DNA of 64,000 nucleotides, from contig NZ_AP018178.1 of assembly GCF_002368195.1 (NCBI RefSeq), positions 9,072,645 through 9,136,644 on the forward strand, in the 5' to 3' direction. Of this stretch, positions 44,757 through 53,095 are shown in pieces. Position 1 is the stretch's first letter, and each line of letters starts with the position of its first letter. The notes below the pieces were generated by a model. It did not search any database, was not told the DNA's origin, and saw only the letters and a list, made by a program, of their open reading frames with translations. The DNA comes from Calothrix sp. NIES-2100 (GTDB taxonomy: Bacteria; Cyanobacteriota; Cyanobacteriia; Cyanobacteriales; Nostocaceae). Both the position numbers and the translations under genes were made by a program.

Positions 44757-45126
44757 GACACTCCCCGACCTAAAGGTGCGGGGATTCTTGGTTCAACGAG
44801 TCCACTTAGACTAGACTCTTTGCGGTATCTAGTCCAGAGGTGGTTCTCTCCTCAAGCGTTAACTTTCCGAGTGCCCCTCGGTAGTTGGATTATTCCAAAA
44901 TTTGTTTGATTTAAATTCTGATCGTCTAGTCCCCATGAACATTTTACCTATTCCTGGTCAGGAACTAGAACTATGGAATAGAACCCCATATCTTCAATTG
45001 TCAAGGTACAGAGTCTGCGGTTTAGGCAGCAATCGGGTTTTTAGACAGGTTAATTACCCTTCCTGTTGCCATCATTTTACCACTTAAAGCCGTCTTATAA
45101 GGACAGGGTTTTCAACCCAAAAATTT
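44757..45126. mobile_element. Degenerate IS200/IS605-like ends
   Basis: The left part has CCCCGACCTAAAGGTGCGGGG, a hairpin that I associate with ends of cyanobacterial IS605-type elements; the right part has GCCGTCTTATAAGGACAGGG followed by TTTTCAACCCAA, another such hairpin. No transposase or TnpB frame remains between them. It probably is a deletion derivative. It sits between ccaS and cpcL, which are otherwise the same strand. Confidence 0.4.
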
Positions 45127-45186
45127 CGATAATTTCCCCTCATCCCCCTCATCCTGATATTTAAGCTGTGATGCGCAAAATTAACC

Positions 45187-45936
45187 TCATGTCAAATTGT
45201 GGACTTGAGAAAACAGGATCAGGAGGATTACCAATACCATGAAAAAACCGATCACAGTGAAGCTGTTAGTCCAGTTAGCTCTTTTTACGAAGGTATAGAG
45301 ACTAAACCGCTCAAATTGGTCAAAAATTCCAGTGGGAACCGATCGCAGTGGACGGCTAGGAAAGGGAAGTTTGTTGCGATATTCTACACCATAACGCGCC
45401 ATCCGAGCAAAGGGTAGTTCACCTTGAGTGCGTTGTGGTAAGATACGGCGACGTTGATATGGAAGGGTATCATACCCAAAGTTACTCAGGTATTCTTCGG
45501 TATTGAGTAATTCATCGATAAAGCCTTGGAGTCCTTTGGTAGCTAACACAATTGACCAAGCAAGTTTTTCGCGATCGCTATACACATTACGACCTAAAAG
45601 CCGCTGAATGCAAATCTCTGCAAACCGATAGTTATTGTTACTGTTGTAGGTGAGTCGGCGAAAGGAATCGGACATTACCAATCCCCGAATAAAGTCTCTC
45701 ACAGTAATTTGACCAGCCCGCAACTGAGACTCCAAAAATCGCTGACGATAGCTATCTAGTGTTTGTTGCTCGTTAAAAATTTGCCGATAGGCTGCCATGA
45801 TCAACATATCCATTTCCGAGCCAGCTAGGAGATTATCAGTTGTGTAAATCCTAGGTTGTTCATCACCAGGAACCTCAAACCCCTCTACTCGATGATTTTG
45901 AGATAAGGGAGCATACTCTAACAGAGGAATTGACAT
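45187..45936 (-). CDS. cpcL: Membrane-type rod-core linker CpcL (CpcG2)
   Basis: 249 residues from the ATG at 45936 (GGAG at good spacing; a start 7 codons upstream is less likely). The N-terminal linker domain is as in CpcG (MSIPLLEYAPLSQNHRVEGF; RQRFLESQLRAGQITVRDF), but the C-terminus has a single transmembrane helix (TVIGFFMVLVILLILFSQV, ~225-243). This is the hallmark of CpcL, which builds core-less rods attached to thylakoids and feeding photosystem I. In species with CcaS/CcaR, cpcL (cpcG2) is the green-light-induced target. Preceded by a cpeR remnant and G-box on the same strand. Confidence 0.92.
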   Translation of the reverse strand: MSIPLLEYAPLSQNHRVEGFEVPGDEQPRIYTTDNLLAGSEMDMLIMAAYRQIFNEQQTLDSYRQRFLESQLRAGQITVRDFIRGLVMSDSFRRLTYNSNNNYRFAEICIQRLLGRNVYSDREKLAWSIVLATKGLQGFIDELLNTEEYLSNFGYDTLPYQRRRILPQRTQGELPFARMARYGVEYRNKLPFPSRPLRSVPTGIFDQFERFSLYTFVKRANWTNSFTVIGFFMVLVILLILFSQVHNLT

Positions 45937-46032
45937 AAGGATTCTCCAGTCAATCAATTTTGGATTTTAAATTTTGGATGAGGAAAATCTTTCAATCTCA
46001 AATCGGCAATCCAAAATTTCAAATTGGCACAG

Positions 46033-46365
46033 TCAAATTTGTTGATCAAATCTCGTCCGAAAACTTCCGTATTTAATCCAGTATTGTTTTAAGTCATGGT
46101 GCGGAGTGTGCAAACTGGCTATGACTCGATACAGAATTACTTGACGATGATCGCCGATCCAAAACTTGCCAATCGAGTCTACGGAAATCACCGTTCCCCC
46201 TAAGGCCGCAATACATTCACTAAATCGTTCTCAGGCTGTATACTCTACAGTCTCAAAGATAAAAAAGTTTCTCTAACAAATGACATGACGACTGCGAATT
46301 CAGCTTTGCAACTTTTTTTGGGCTGTAGATGGCAGTATTTTAACGGAAGCGATCGCGAGACTCAT
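46033..46365 (-). pseudogene. Dead copy of cpeR
   Basis: On the minus strand this reads SLAIASVKILPSTAQKK, then RSRHVIC, RNFFIFETVEYTA, ERFSECIAALGGTVISVDSI and RQVILY, closely matching the intact cpeR at 49864-50229. Three in-frame stops interrupt it (TGA 46300-46302, TAG 46273-46275, TGA 46231-46233), all in one frame with no frameshift, and the natural stop is kept at 46033. Loss is by point mutation and so is relatively recent. In related species a cpeR gene is part of the green-induced operon with cpcL; here that copy is inactive. Confidence 0.9.
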
Positions 46366-46618
46366 ACCATTTTGGATTTTGGATGCAAGGATTTTGAATT
46401 GAGGATCGCCTGTGATGTTTGGGCTGTGTGAATCGAATAGCAAGCTTGTTAAGGGTTGAGACTGAGGCAAAAAGGGAGATACACAAAGATGCGGAGATAT
46501 TTTTATATGAATTTTCCCCATGTCTCCCTGTCAGAGCCTCAGAGCATCGGTTTAACAAGCGTGCCATTCGCCTCTAAGACTAGATGATCGCATACCGCCA
46601 GTAAGGAAACTGGTGAGA

Positions 46619-46640
46619 AAATGGTAAAGAAATCGGAAAG
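46619..46640 (-). promoter_or_regulatory. G-box: CcaR binding site
   Basis: On the minus strand CTTTCCGATTT is followed directly by CTTTACCATTT, two direct 11-bp repeats fitting the CTTTNCNATTT pattern I recall for the CcaR G-box. It lies upstream of the cpeR remnant and cpcL in their direction and 206 bp from ccaR, which is divergent. The 46.37-46.83 kb gap contains no other gene. Confidence 0.8.
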
Positions 46641-46845
46641 AATTACTAAACTCAATAAATATTGATATTTGGTTTTATTTATTTAAAAATATTATTCACA
46701 AAATATGATATAAGTGCTTTTTCTTGAAAAGAACAACAACAACTGACAATTGATTACTGACAAATGACACGCAAAGCGCAGTAAAATTGTGCAGGGGATC
46801 TCATGGCTAAAGACGCAGAGTTGTCAAACATAATTGCGATTTTTT

Positions 46846-47535
46846 ATGAGGATTCTCCTGGTTGAAGATGATGTGCGCCTTGCAGAAACCTTGGCAGAAG
46901 CCCTAACCGACCAGCTTTATGTGGTTGATGTTGTCCATGATGGAGAAGCCGGGTGGTATCAAGCAAAAGTCTTAGATTATGATTTGCTGTTGCTGGATGT
47001 GATGTTACCAGAATTGGATGGTATAAGTCTTTGCCATCGGTTGCGATCGCATGGTTATAACTGGCCGATCCTCATGCTCACAGCCTGTGACACCATCAAC
47101 GATGAAATTAATGGGCTGGATGTGGGTGCAGATGACTATATAGTTAAACCAGTCGATTTACAAAAATTATTTGCAAGGATTCGCGCCTTACTACGTCGGG
47201 GGTGTATTACATCACCGCCGATTCTGCAATGGGGTGACTTGCGTCTCAATCCCAGCACCTATGAAGTCAGCTATGGACAAACCCCCATCCATTTAACCCC
47301 CAAAGAGTACGGAATCTTAGAGTTGCTGTTGCGGAATGGTCGCCGGGTTCTCAGTCGTCGTGTGATGATTGAACATATTTGGGCGTTAGAATCGCCACCG
47401 GAAGAACATGTAGTGAAGGTTCACATCCGGGGTTTGCGCCAAAAACTCAAAGCAGCAGGAGCCATAGAAGACCTGATCGAGACAGTTCACAGCATGGGTT
47501 ATCGCCTCAATGAATTCTCCCCACTCCAACACTGA
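46846..47535 (+). CDS. ccaR: OmpR-family regulator CcaR
   Basis: 229 residues from the ATG at 46846 (MRILLVEDDVRLAETLAEAL); the upstream TTG start is unlikely. Receiver with LLLLDVMLPELDG (phospho-Asp) and DDYIVKPVD (Lys), winged helix with HLTPKEYGILELLLRNGRRV, and the ending SPPEEHVVKVHIRGLRQKLK. This closely follows the Synechocystis CcaR sequence as I remember it, including LRRGC and NPSTYEVSYG. Phosphorylated by CcaS in green light, it activates cpcL through the G-box. Divergent from the cpcL unit; the kinase is 2 kb away. Confidence 0.9.
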   Translation: MRILLVEDDVRLAETLAEALTDQLYVVDVVHDGEAGWYQAKVLDYDLLLLDVMLPELDGISLCHRLRSHGYNWPILMLTACDTINDEINGLDVGADDYIVKPVDLQKLFARIRALLRRGCITSPPILQWGDLRLNPSTYEVSYGQTPIHLTPKEYGILELLLRNGRRVLSRRVMIEHIWALESPPEEHVVKVHIRGLRQKLKAAGAIEDLIETVHSMGYRLNEFSPLQH

Positions 47536-47700
47536 TTTATGAACAGGGAAAACAACAACAACTCCAAGTAAATTTGCGGAAAGAAGTGTTAATTATATGT
47601 ATTAATTTACAGTTCTGCCTGAATTGTTTTGATTAATTATGCAATTAGCTTGCTGTCTAGTTGTTTCTGCGTTCTTTTTCAAACTCTTAACCTGTTTATG

Positions 47701-47760
47701 CAATCGACAAATCATCAAAATCTAGTTAGGACTCTACCTAAATTTTGATGTCGTCGATTG
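47701..47760. other. 60-bp imperfect palindrome
   Basis: CAATCGAC...GTCGATTG, CATCAAAAT...ATTTTGATG and TTAGG...CCTAA are nested, giving a long, interrupted hairpin between ccaR and the lipoprotein gene. It is 165 bp after ccaR and just before a T-rich stretch, so it could serve as terminator, or as operator or foldback element. Confidence 0.55.
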
Positions 47761-47794
47761 AAAGTTTGGCATTTTTTATTAAGTTTTGTAACCT

Positions 47795-48892
47795 ATGTTG
47801 AAAAACAGGAATTTGTGTGGCTCTATGATCGCCGGAGCTATGTTTACAAGTTTAGTGGGAGCGATCGCAACTGGATGTACTAGCTCTGCGACTCCAAATG
47901 TGCAGCAAGGCAACGGTGTAAATACTAACACTCCAACTCAAACTGTTGGCGGCGAACTAGAAAACAATTCCTCAACGAGAGTAAATCAAGCGCAGAAGGT
48001 TCGCTCGAGTACTAAAAATTCTGCCAATAGAGTCGCAAAACTCGATCTCAAAGAAGGTATGCCATATCAAAAAGCGCGAGATTTGGTGATTCAACAAGGT
48101 TGGCAACCGAATTTACAGGGCGATGCTCCCAATCTCCAGGATACCTCTGTGAAAGAATTATTTGATTTCGGGTATGAGGAGGTTAAAGACTGTTCAGGAA
48201 CAGGAATCGGGGCTTGTCTATTTGAGTTTACTAACAAAGCTGGAGAACTTTTGTCGATCTCGGCGACGATAGCTGACCGCAGTAATATAGAACGAGTGGT
48301 TTGGCGTTGGTGGATTGAGAAGGGGACAAATAGTAATCAACAAACCTTGGTTTCTTCTGAGCAAGGAAAACCACCGTTTATCGGCACTCGATTGTTTAAT
48401 TTTCTCGGCGGAAATGGAACTGGTCAATCGATTGCGATCGCGTCTGACGGAACCACTATAGTTAAGCTTCACGGTAAATTTGAAAGTTCGGTCCAATATA
48501 ATGGTAAATTTTCTAATCCCATCATCTTGCAAGATGGAAGTGGCTTAGGATTACTTTTAAAAGACGGTAAAATTTACAGCCTAACATCTGATGGACAAAT
48601 AGCAAAAGGTTGTAAAGGTGAAGGAACAGTTTGTGAGTCATCTTTGCTCGAAGCCTCATCACCTCCAATTGCAGACGGGTTTTATATACTCGGAGGAACA
48701 GATCAGGGTTTAGAAGTAAAAGGGGAACAGTATCGATATTATGACGAGGAAGGAAAAAAAGAGTGGAGACCAATTTCTGAGTTAAATTCCATCAAAGAAA
48801 ATTTAGTATTTGATGGAAAAAATTATTGGTGTATCCCGCCAAGACGCGAAATAGGAGTATGCTCTGAAAATGGCTGGATTCCAGCGAAATAA
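47795..48892 (+). CDS. Lipoprotein with conserved C-terminal domain, unknown function
   Basis: 365 residues. Signal peptide with lipobox (SLVGAIATGC, Cys ~28), then a Thr/Asn/Gln-rich linker, a domain with DLKEGMPYQKARDLVIQQGW (~88-107; reminiscent of short repeats found in periplasmic proteins), and a C-terminal domain of ~75 residues from GFYILGGTDQGLEVKGEQYR to CSENGWIPAK. That last domain recurs in the next gene. It has two conserved Cys (YWCIPP, GVCSENGW) that could form a disulphide. Confidence 0.75.
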   Translation: MLKNRNLCGSMIAGAMFTSLVGAIATGCTSSATPNVQQGNGVNTNTPTQTVGGELENNSSTRVNQAQKVRSSTKNSANRVAKLDLKEGMPYQKARDLVIQQGWQPNLQGDAPNLQDTSVKELFDFGYEEVKDCSGTGIGACLFEFTNKAGELLSISATIADRSNIERVVWRWWIEKGTNSNQQTLVSSEQGKPPFIGTRLFNFLGGNGTGQSIAIASDGTTIVKLHGKFESSVQYNGKFSNPIILQDGSGLGLLLKDGKIYSLTSDGQIAKGCKGEGTVCESSLLEASSPPIADGFYILGGTDQGLEVKGEQYRYYDEEGKKEWRPISELNSIKENLVFDGKNYWCIPPRREIGVCSENGWIPAK

Positions 48893-48994
48893 TTTTTGTC
48901 AACAGCAAAATTGAGCAGATATCACCCGAGAATTTATGATTACTCAAAAAATCAAGTTTAGCTATTAATTGTATTGAACTGGAAGACCCTTATC

Positions 48995-49690
48995 ATGAAA
49001 AAAATCTTAGCATTTTCACTGATTATTTTTTTCGTAACTCCTCTATCTGCCACAGCTAGAACAATCAGGATGAGAGATAAAACAAGCGATGGAGCTACTT
49101 TGTCTGTTTTCACTAATGCCGAACCTGTTAGCCAAAGTGGTTGGACAGTATTCAGATATGGAATAGAAAAAAATGATTCCTACAGACAAAATATTGGAGT
49201 TACACCATATTGTGATAAAGAAAAGATTCAACGCAATGAAAGTGTTAGTCAATTAAACTTACCTATTCCTTCCTGGGCAAATGCTCAAGAAATCAAAGAT
49301 ATTCAGCAAATATCCAATATCTCTAATTTGAGTCAATTGATTACAGAGCCTGGATGGATAGTGAATTTAAATGGTACGGTGACTGCAATTCCAGCAAATT
49401 CTCCCGGAAGCCTCTCATTACTAGGTAGTGTTTGTGCAGTAGCTTCAGAAATATCAGAAATATCAGAAGGTTTGTATTGGTTAGGAAATACGGATCAGGG
49501 TTTAGAAATTAAGGGGAGCGCATATCGATATTATGATGAAGAGGCATCTCATCAATGGCGACCTATTTCTGAGTTGAAATTGATTAAAAATGGCGTTATT
49601 TATGATGGAAAAAATTACTGGTGCTTGTCTACACTTATCCCTCAAAATCAACTAGGAGTATGCTCTGCAAATGGATGGGTGACAAATTAA
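48995..49690 (+). CDS. Secreted protein sharing the C-terminal domain of its neighbour
   Basis: 231 residues from the ATG at 48995 (GGAAG upstream); a TTG at 48974 is less likely. Signal peptide MKKILAFSLIIFFVTPLSATA. The C-terminal part has GLYWLGNTDQGLEIKGSAYR, YYDEE, WRPISELKLIKNG and KNYWCL, aligned one-to-one with the preceding protein, so the two are tandem paralogs by this module with different N-termini. Function unknown; periplasmic or exported. Confidence 0.75.
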   Translation: MKKILAFSLIIFFVTPLSATARTIRMRDKTSDGATLSVFTNAEPVSQSGWTVFRYGIEKNDSYRQNIGVTPYCDKEKIQRNESVSQLNLPIPSWANAQEIKDIQQISNISNLSQLITEPGWIVNLNGTVTAIPANSPGSLSLLGSVCAVASEISEISEGLYWLGNTDQGLEIKGSAYRYYDEEASHQWRPISELKLIKNGVIYDGKNYWCLSTLIPQNQLGVCSANGWVTN

Positions 49691-49761
49691 TGTGAGTTCG
49701 ATGCACAAAATTTTGACCTCACCCCCAACCCCTCTTCTCAAAGAAGAGGGGAGTGAAAGCC

Positions 49762-49861
49762 TAATACCAATTTGAAAAAAGAATGCGACAGATGGTAGGG
49801 AACACTGCCGTGCCCTCTAGAATATATTGATGTGTCGCAAACATTATTTGAATTGGTATTA
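49762..49861. mobile_element. 100-bp palindromic MITE-like element next to cpeR
   Basis: TAATACCAATTTGAA...ATTTGAATTGGTATTA with inner TGCGACA...TGTCGCA arms. Its right end is two bases from the cpeR stop. No ORF. The fragment ACACTGCCGTGCCCTC in the middle is related to the centre of the element at 3749. Confidence 0.7.
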
Positions 49862-49863
49862 CT

Positions 49864-50229
49864 TCACGCCTGTGCATCAAATCGGGTGCGAAAGCCACCG
49901 TATTTTAGCCAATATTGTTTCAAATTGTGGCAGGGAGTATGTAAACTAGCTTTTGCTTGATATAAAATAACTTGACGATGATCGCCCATCCAAATTTTGT
50001 CAATTGGGTCAACTGAAATAACAGTCCCGCCTAACGCTGAGACACACTGGGAAAAACGCTCAACTGCACTATAATCTACAGTTTCAAAAACAAAGAAATT
50101 ACCTGAACAAATTAAATGCCTGCTACGAATCCAGCACTGCATTTTTTTCTGCGCTTCTGGGGGTAGCATATTCGCTTTAACAGACTCCAGATTAGCCAGG
50201 GAAAGATCATATGATATTTGGGACTTCAT
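49864..50229 (-). CDS. cpeR: Phycoerythrin gene activator CpeR
   Basis: 121 residues from the ATG at 50229 (MKSQISYDLSLANLESVKAN), overlapping the cpeT stop by 23 bp; an upstream ATG in the frame lies far inside cpeT. The core MLPPEAQKKMQCWIRSRHLI and ICSGNFFVFETVDYSAVERF is what I recall of CpeR, the activator needed to express cpeBA. It is the last gene of the linker operon, as in cpeCDESTR of Fremyella. A dead second copy lies at 46033. No recognised DNA-binding motif. Confidence 0.88.
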   Translation of the reverse strand: MKSQISYDLSLANLESVKANMLPPEAQKKMQCWIRSRHLICSGNFFVFETVDYSAVERFSQCVSALGGTVISVDPIDKIWMGDHRQVILYQAKASLHTPCHNLKQYWLKYGGFRTRFDAQA

Positions 50230-50830
50230 GGGCAAAACTCTCCCGTTTTTCAAACCGCAAGGGTCCAAAGGTAGATCCCCAAACTTGCTCTTTTGTATTG
50301 ACATCCATGCCCTTATCTAGGCTCACCCAGGTTGTTTCTGTAATTTCAACGTAACTATCAAGATAAGTCTGACAGCCATTTTTCTCAATTAAGCACAGAT
50401 TTCCCGGTTCAACACTGCCGATAAATTTATCTCCTTCTCGTTTAAAAATCATTGAGCAGTTATATCGGCGTTCAATGCAGTCTGGGGTGATGGTTTTGAG
50501 AATGCTTAACTCACGGGCTGCACCAGCATAGAAGAGTGCATTTTTTAAACTGTAGTTTTCGATGTAAATTTGCTCGCCTTGATCGATTAAACGATGGACT
50601 CCCTGTCGATAAGGTCGCCACAAATCATAGTCATAAACTTGTTCTGAATAAAGCCCAATTCCCGAGAAGAATTCAAACGGTAACGGCCGAAAAAAAACAT
50701 GAATATGGGCGAAATCTTTAGAATTTTCAAAAGCCTGTTTATAATTGCTAAAATCACCTGCCATCCAACGAGCCAGGGTAATTAAATTATTAGCTGTAGT
50801 TTCCCAAATATCTGGTGGTGAAGAAGTCAT
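50207..50830 (-). CDS. cpeT: CpeT/CpcT-family phycobiliprotein lyase
   Basis: 207 residues from the ATG at 50830 (MTSSPPDIWE; the longer frame begins in STRR sequence). LARWMAGDFSNYKQAFENSK, AHIHVFFRPLPFEF and SEQVYDYDLWRPYRQGVHRL are signatures of the CpcT/CpeT lyase fold, which attaches bilins to cysteines of beta subunits. In the cpe operon this is CpeT. The final codons overlap the start of cpeR. Some CpeT proteins act as chaperones for other lyases, so its bilin activity is not certain. Confidence 0.9.
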   Translation of the reverse strand: MTSSPPDIWETTANNLITLARWMAGDFSNYKQAFENSKDFAHIHVFFRPLPFEFFSGIGLYSEQVYDYDLWRPYRQGVHRLIDQGEQIYIENYSLKNALFYAGAARELSILKTITPDCIERRYNCSMIFKREGDKFIGSVEPGNLCLIEKNGCQTYLDSYVEITETTWVSLDKGMDVNTKEQVWGSTFGPLRFEKRESFAHEVPNII

Positions 50831-51010
50831 AAGTACATCAGGATAAATAAACAATACAGAATTCAAAATTCGTTCATAAATGACAAATGACCAATAACCA
50901 ATGAAAAATGGCATGACAAAACTAAGGTGCTCAGTTCCTATTTAGACTGCACGCCCTAACTTTGTATATATATGACTAGAAATACCTAGCCTTGCATTTT
51001 TGGATCTAGT

Positions 51011-51541
51011 TTATTTTTGAATATTCTGGCGAATTTCCGAGGAAAATGAGGCAGTTACAACCCCCGTACCGGCACTGGTTTTGATTAGGGAAACCCGACA
51101 ACGGACATTAGGGTTGACAAACCAGATTTTTTCTTCAGCGGCGGCGCGATCATAGGCGGTAATCAGCACAAATGTGCCGTCTTCCGTCAAGTAATAGTCA
51201 CCAGCCGCTGCGATCGTTTCCGCATAGCCTTGATCGCGCAGGAGTTTACCGCGATGAGAATCGGTGGAGTCGGGTACGGGGACAAGGATGCAACTGCCTT
51301 TGATTTCACTGTCATCCCAGTCTGATTGACCTGACCAACTCATCCGAAAGGGGGAAACCACCGTTTTTTGATCAATGTTATAGCTTTTACAAAGCTCTAT
51401 CACTGCCGGGTCATCATCTGCCAGAGCAATGATATCTATCTCAGATTGTACGGCTTCAAAGTGACCGAATGCTAAATGATGGGCGCTGCGTTGCGATCGC
51501 CAACGCCCAATAGAATTTGCCACAAACTCCTGAATATCCAT
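51011..51541 (-). CDS. cpeS: CpeS-family phycobiliprotein lyase
   Basis: 176 residues from the ATG at 51541. DIQEFVANSIGRWRSQRSAH and FRMSWSGQSDWDD are the conserved elements of the CpcS/CpeS lipocalin-like lyases, which bind phycoerythrobilin and attach it to Cys of phycoerythrin subunits. Fifth gene of the linker operon, between the CpcD-like protein and cpeT (about 180 bp to the next gene). Confidence 0.9.
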   Translation of the reverse strand: MDIQEFVANSIGRWRSQRSAHHLAFGHFEAVQSEIDIIALADDDPAVIELCKSYNIDQKTVVSPFRMSWSGQSDWDDSEIKGSCILVPVPDSTDSHRGKLLRDQGYAETIAAAGDYYLTEDGTFVLITAYDRAAAEEKIWFVNPNVRCRVSLIKTSAGTGVVTASFSSEIRQNIQK

Positions 51542-51662
51542 CAACTCTTTGATTTCCGTTTCTTTCTATTTTGTCTTGGATGTGGGTACACCATTATGGT
51601 TTTTCGGATTGGAGATTAAGGATTAGTGATTAATCAAAACCATGCTAGTACCCAGAACCCAA

Positions 51663-52088
51663 TCACCACTCCTCTGTAAAGGTGTACTCTACTGATTTGA
51701 AAACTGGTATGGATTGTTTTTCTTGCTGAGGTGGTTTTTCCTCCTGATACTTATCGGTAGTGTTTTGCGGCTCATGAGATTGGGGTTGTGGAGATCTATA
51801 TTCAGCCTTCTGTGGTGAAGCTAGAGTATTGCTTTGAGTTATTTGCGGTAACGGCTGAATGAACTCAATCGGTAAGGCTTGAGGATGAGCAGACGGTAAG
51901 GTGATCTTGGTAATCTTGCCACCGAGGCGATGAATACTTTGAATCGTTTGAGACAGACAACTATAAGGAATGGTAATTGTATATCTCCCTCGCCGCATCA
52001 TCCCCTGATAACCCCCTGTGACTTCCAGCTTGACTCGGCGACTACTATAGTCACTGAGTCCGCTAGCAGCAATAATCGTGCTTGCCAT
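51663..52088 (-). CDS. CpcD-domain protein with Pro/Gln-rich tail in the cpe operon
   Basis: 141 residues from the ATG at 52088 (AAGGTGA upstream; the GTG three codons earlier is less likely). The N-terminal ~60 are a CpcD domain (SRRVKLEVTGGYQGMMRRGR, YTITIPYSCLSQTIQSIHRL, GGKITKI). The other ~80 are Pro, Gln and Ser-rich and probably disordered, ending SVEYTFTEEW. No full linker domain. Located between cpeE and cpeS, it may cap phycoerythrin rods, as CpcD caps phycocyanin, or connect them to another component. It is not part of the classic cpeCDESTR gene list. Confidence 0.75.
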   Translation of the reverse strand: MASTIIAASGLSDYSSRRVKLEVTGGYQGMMRRGRYTITIPYSCLSQTIQSIHRLGGKITKITLPSAHPQALPIEFIQPLPQITQSNTLASPQKAEYRSPQPQSHEPQNTTDKYQEEKPPQQEKQSIPVFKSVEYTFTEEW

Positions 52089-52178
52089 ACAAATCACCTT
52101 GAATTCGATGCTTCATGATCGCAACTTATCATCAACTGGAATCGATGGACAACCGAATCATTCAGTAACGAATAAAAT

Positions 52179-52215
52179 GCTGACTACGAAATTATTCACC
52201 CTTTTTGTAGTCAGC
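52179..52215 (-). terminator. Hairpin between cpeE and the CpcD-like gene
   Basis: GCTGACTAC and GTAGTCAGC form a perfect 9-bp stem; on the minus strand ATTTTATT follows. It could end most transcripts after cpeCDE or protect their 3' end, giving less cpeSTR mRNA. Confidence 0.65.
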
Positions 52216-52263
52216 CAAAAGCGTGCTGGAAAACAGGACTAAACTCTTAGCTAAAACTTAGTA

Positions 52264-53022
52264 TCAACCTGCTTCCGTAATACTGAGAATTTTACCGCCA
52301 GTTTTCTGGATGCTCTGAATTTTTTGGGAGAGTTGGTTGTATCCGACTTCAAATGTGGCTAGGCTTTGGCTCACGCGAGGGCCAAAACTGCCTTTAGAAA
52401 CCGTGACACGGAACCGCTTACCCGTATTACTAGAAGCACCGGAACCACTGACTGGGGCAACAATTTTGGTCGGCAAATTACTGGCAATATCACTAATCAA
52501 TTTTGCGGATTTGCCCAGATCGTTAGCAGCAAATCCGCGCATTAAGGCAAATGTCCGATTGAAGCCGACATTTTTTATCCCAGTTTGGGTACGATTGCCA
52601 CGGGCAGAGGGTACGACATTGTCACCAAAGCTCTTGGAGTATTCGTCGCTACCAATGTAGGAATTAATCTCAGCTTCGTAGCCCTGCTCGTGATAAATTT
52701 GTACGTGTTCCGAAATTTCAGTCTGATCCTGGGGCGCACGACCGAGCAAATGTTTAAAATTCAATTCCACAAATCGATAGGCAGAGGAAGTTTCAAAAAA
52801 CAGCGAACGATACAGATCGGATTGAGCTACGGCGCGGACAAATTCTCTGACTGTGATATCGCCATTCCGTAATTGAGACTCTGCACTGGTGAGCCGTTGG
52901 TCATCGAATATATGCGCATTGCCCAGAACTTGCCGATACACTGTTCGGATTACTGCTTGCAGATCGTCCTCGGTAGCGTTGGGGCGTAATTCAACGGACT
53001 CTGTTTCGATCCAAAGTGCCAT
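52264..53022 (-). CDS. cpeE: Phycoerythrin rod linker CpeE
   Basis: 252 residues. The ATG at 53022 (MALWIETESVEL) has AGGAGG seven bases upstream, while the ATG two codons earlier is too close to it. Linker domain (~15-150): RTVYRQVLGNAHIFDDQRLT, AESQLRNGDITVREFVRAVA, ELNFKHLLGRAP; C-terminal CpcD domain: FRVTVSKGSFGPRVSQS ... GGKILSITEAG. It links phycoerythrin hexamers in peripheral rods. Third gene of the operon after cpeC and cpeD. Confidence 0.93.
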   Translation of the reverse strand: MALWIETESVELRPNATEDDLQAVIRTVYRQVLGNAHIFDDQRLTSAESQLRNGDITVREFVRAVAQSDLYRSLFFETSSAYRFVELNFKHLLGRAPQDQTEISEHVQIYHEQGYEAEINSYIGSDEYSKSFGDNVVPSARGNRTQTGIKNVGFNRTFALMRGFAANDLGKSAKLISDIASNLPTKIVAPVSGSGASSNTGKRFRVTVSKGSFGPRVSQSLATFEVGYNQLSQKIQSIQKTGGKILSITEAG

Positions 53023-53095
53023 ATCCATGCCTCCTAAAGTTTATGATTGTGTTGCGATTTTTTGAAAAATTGAAAATTAAAAAGTTAATCATGTT

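Noticed and set aside
44902..45087. 61-codon ORF within the IS605-like remnant
   Set aside because: Sequence lies in the hairpin-bearing end region of the element; no protein family features.
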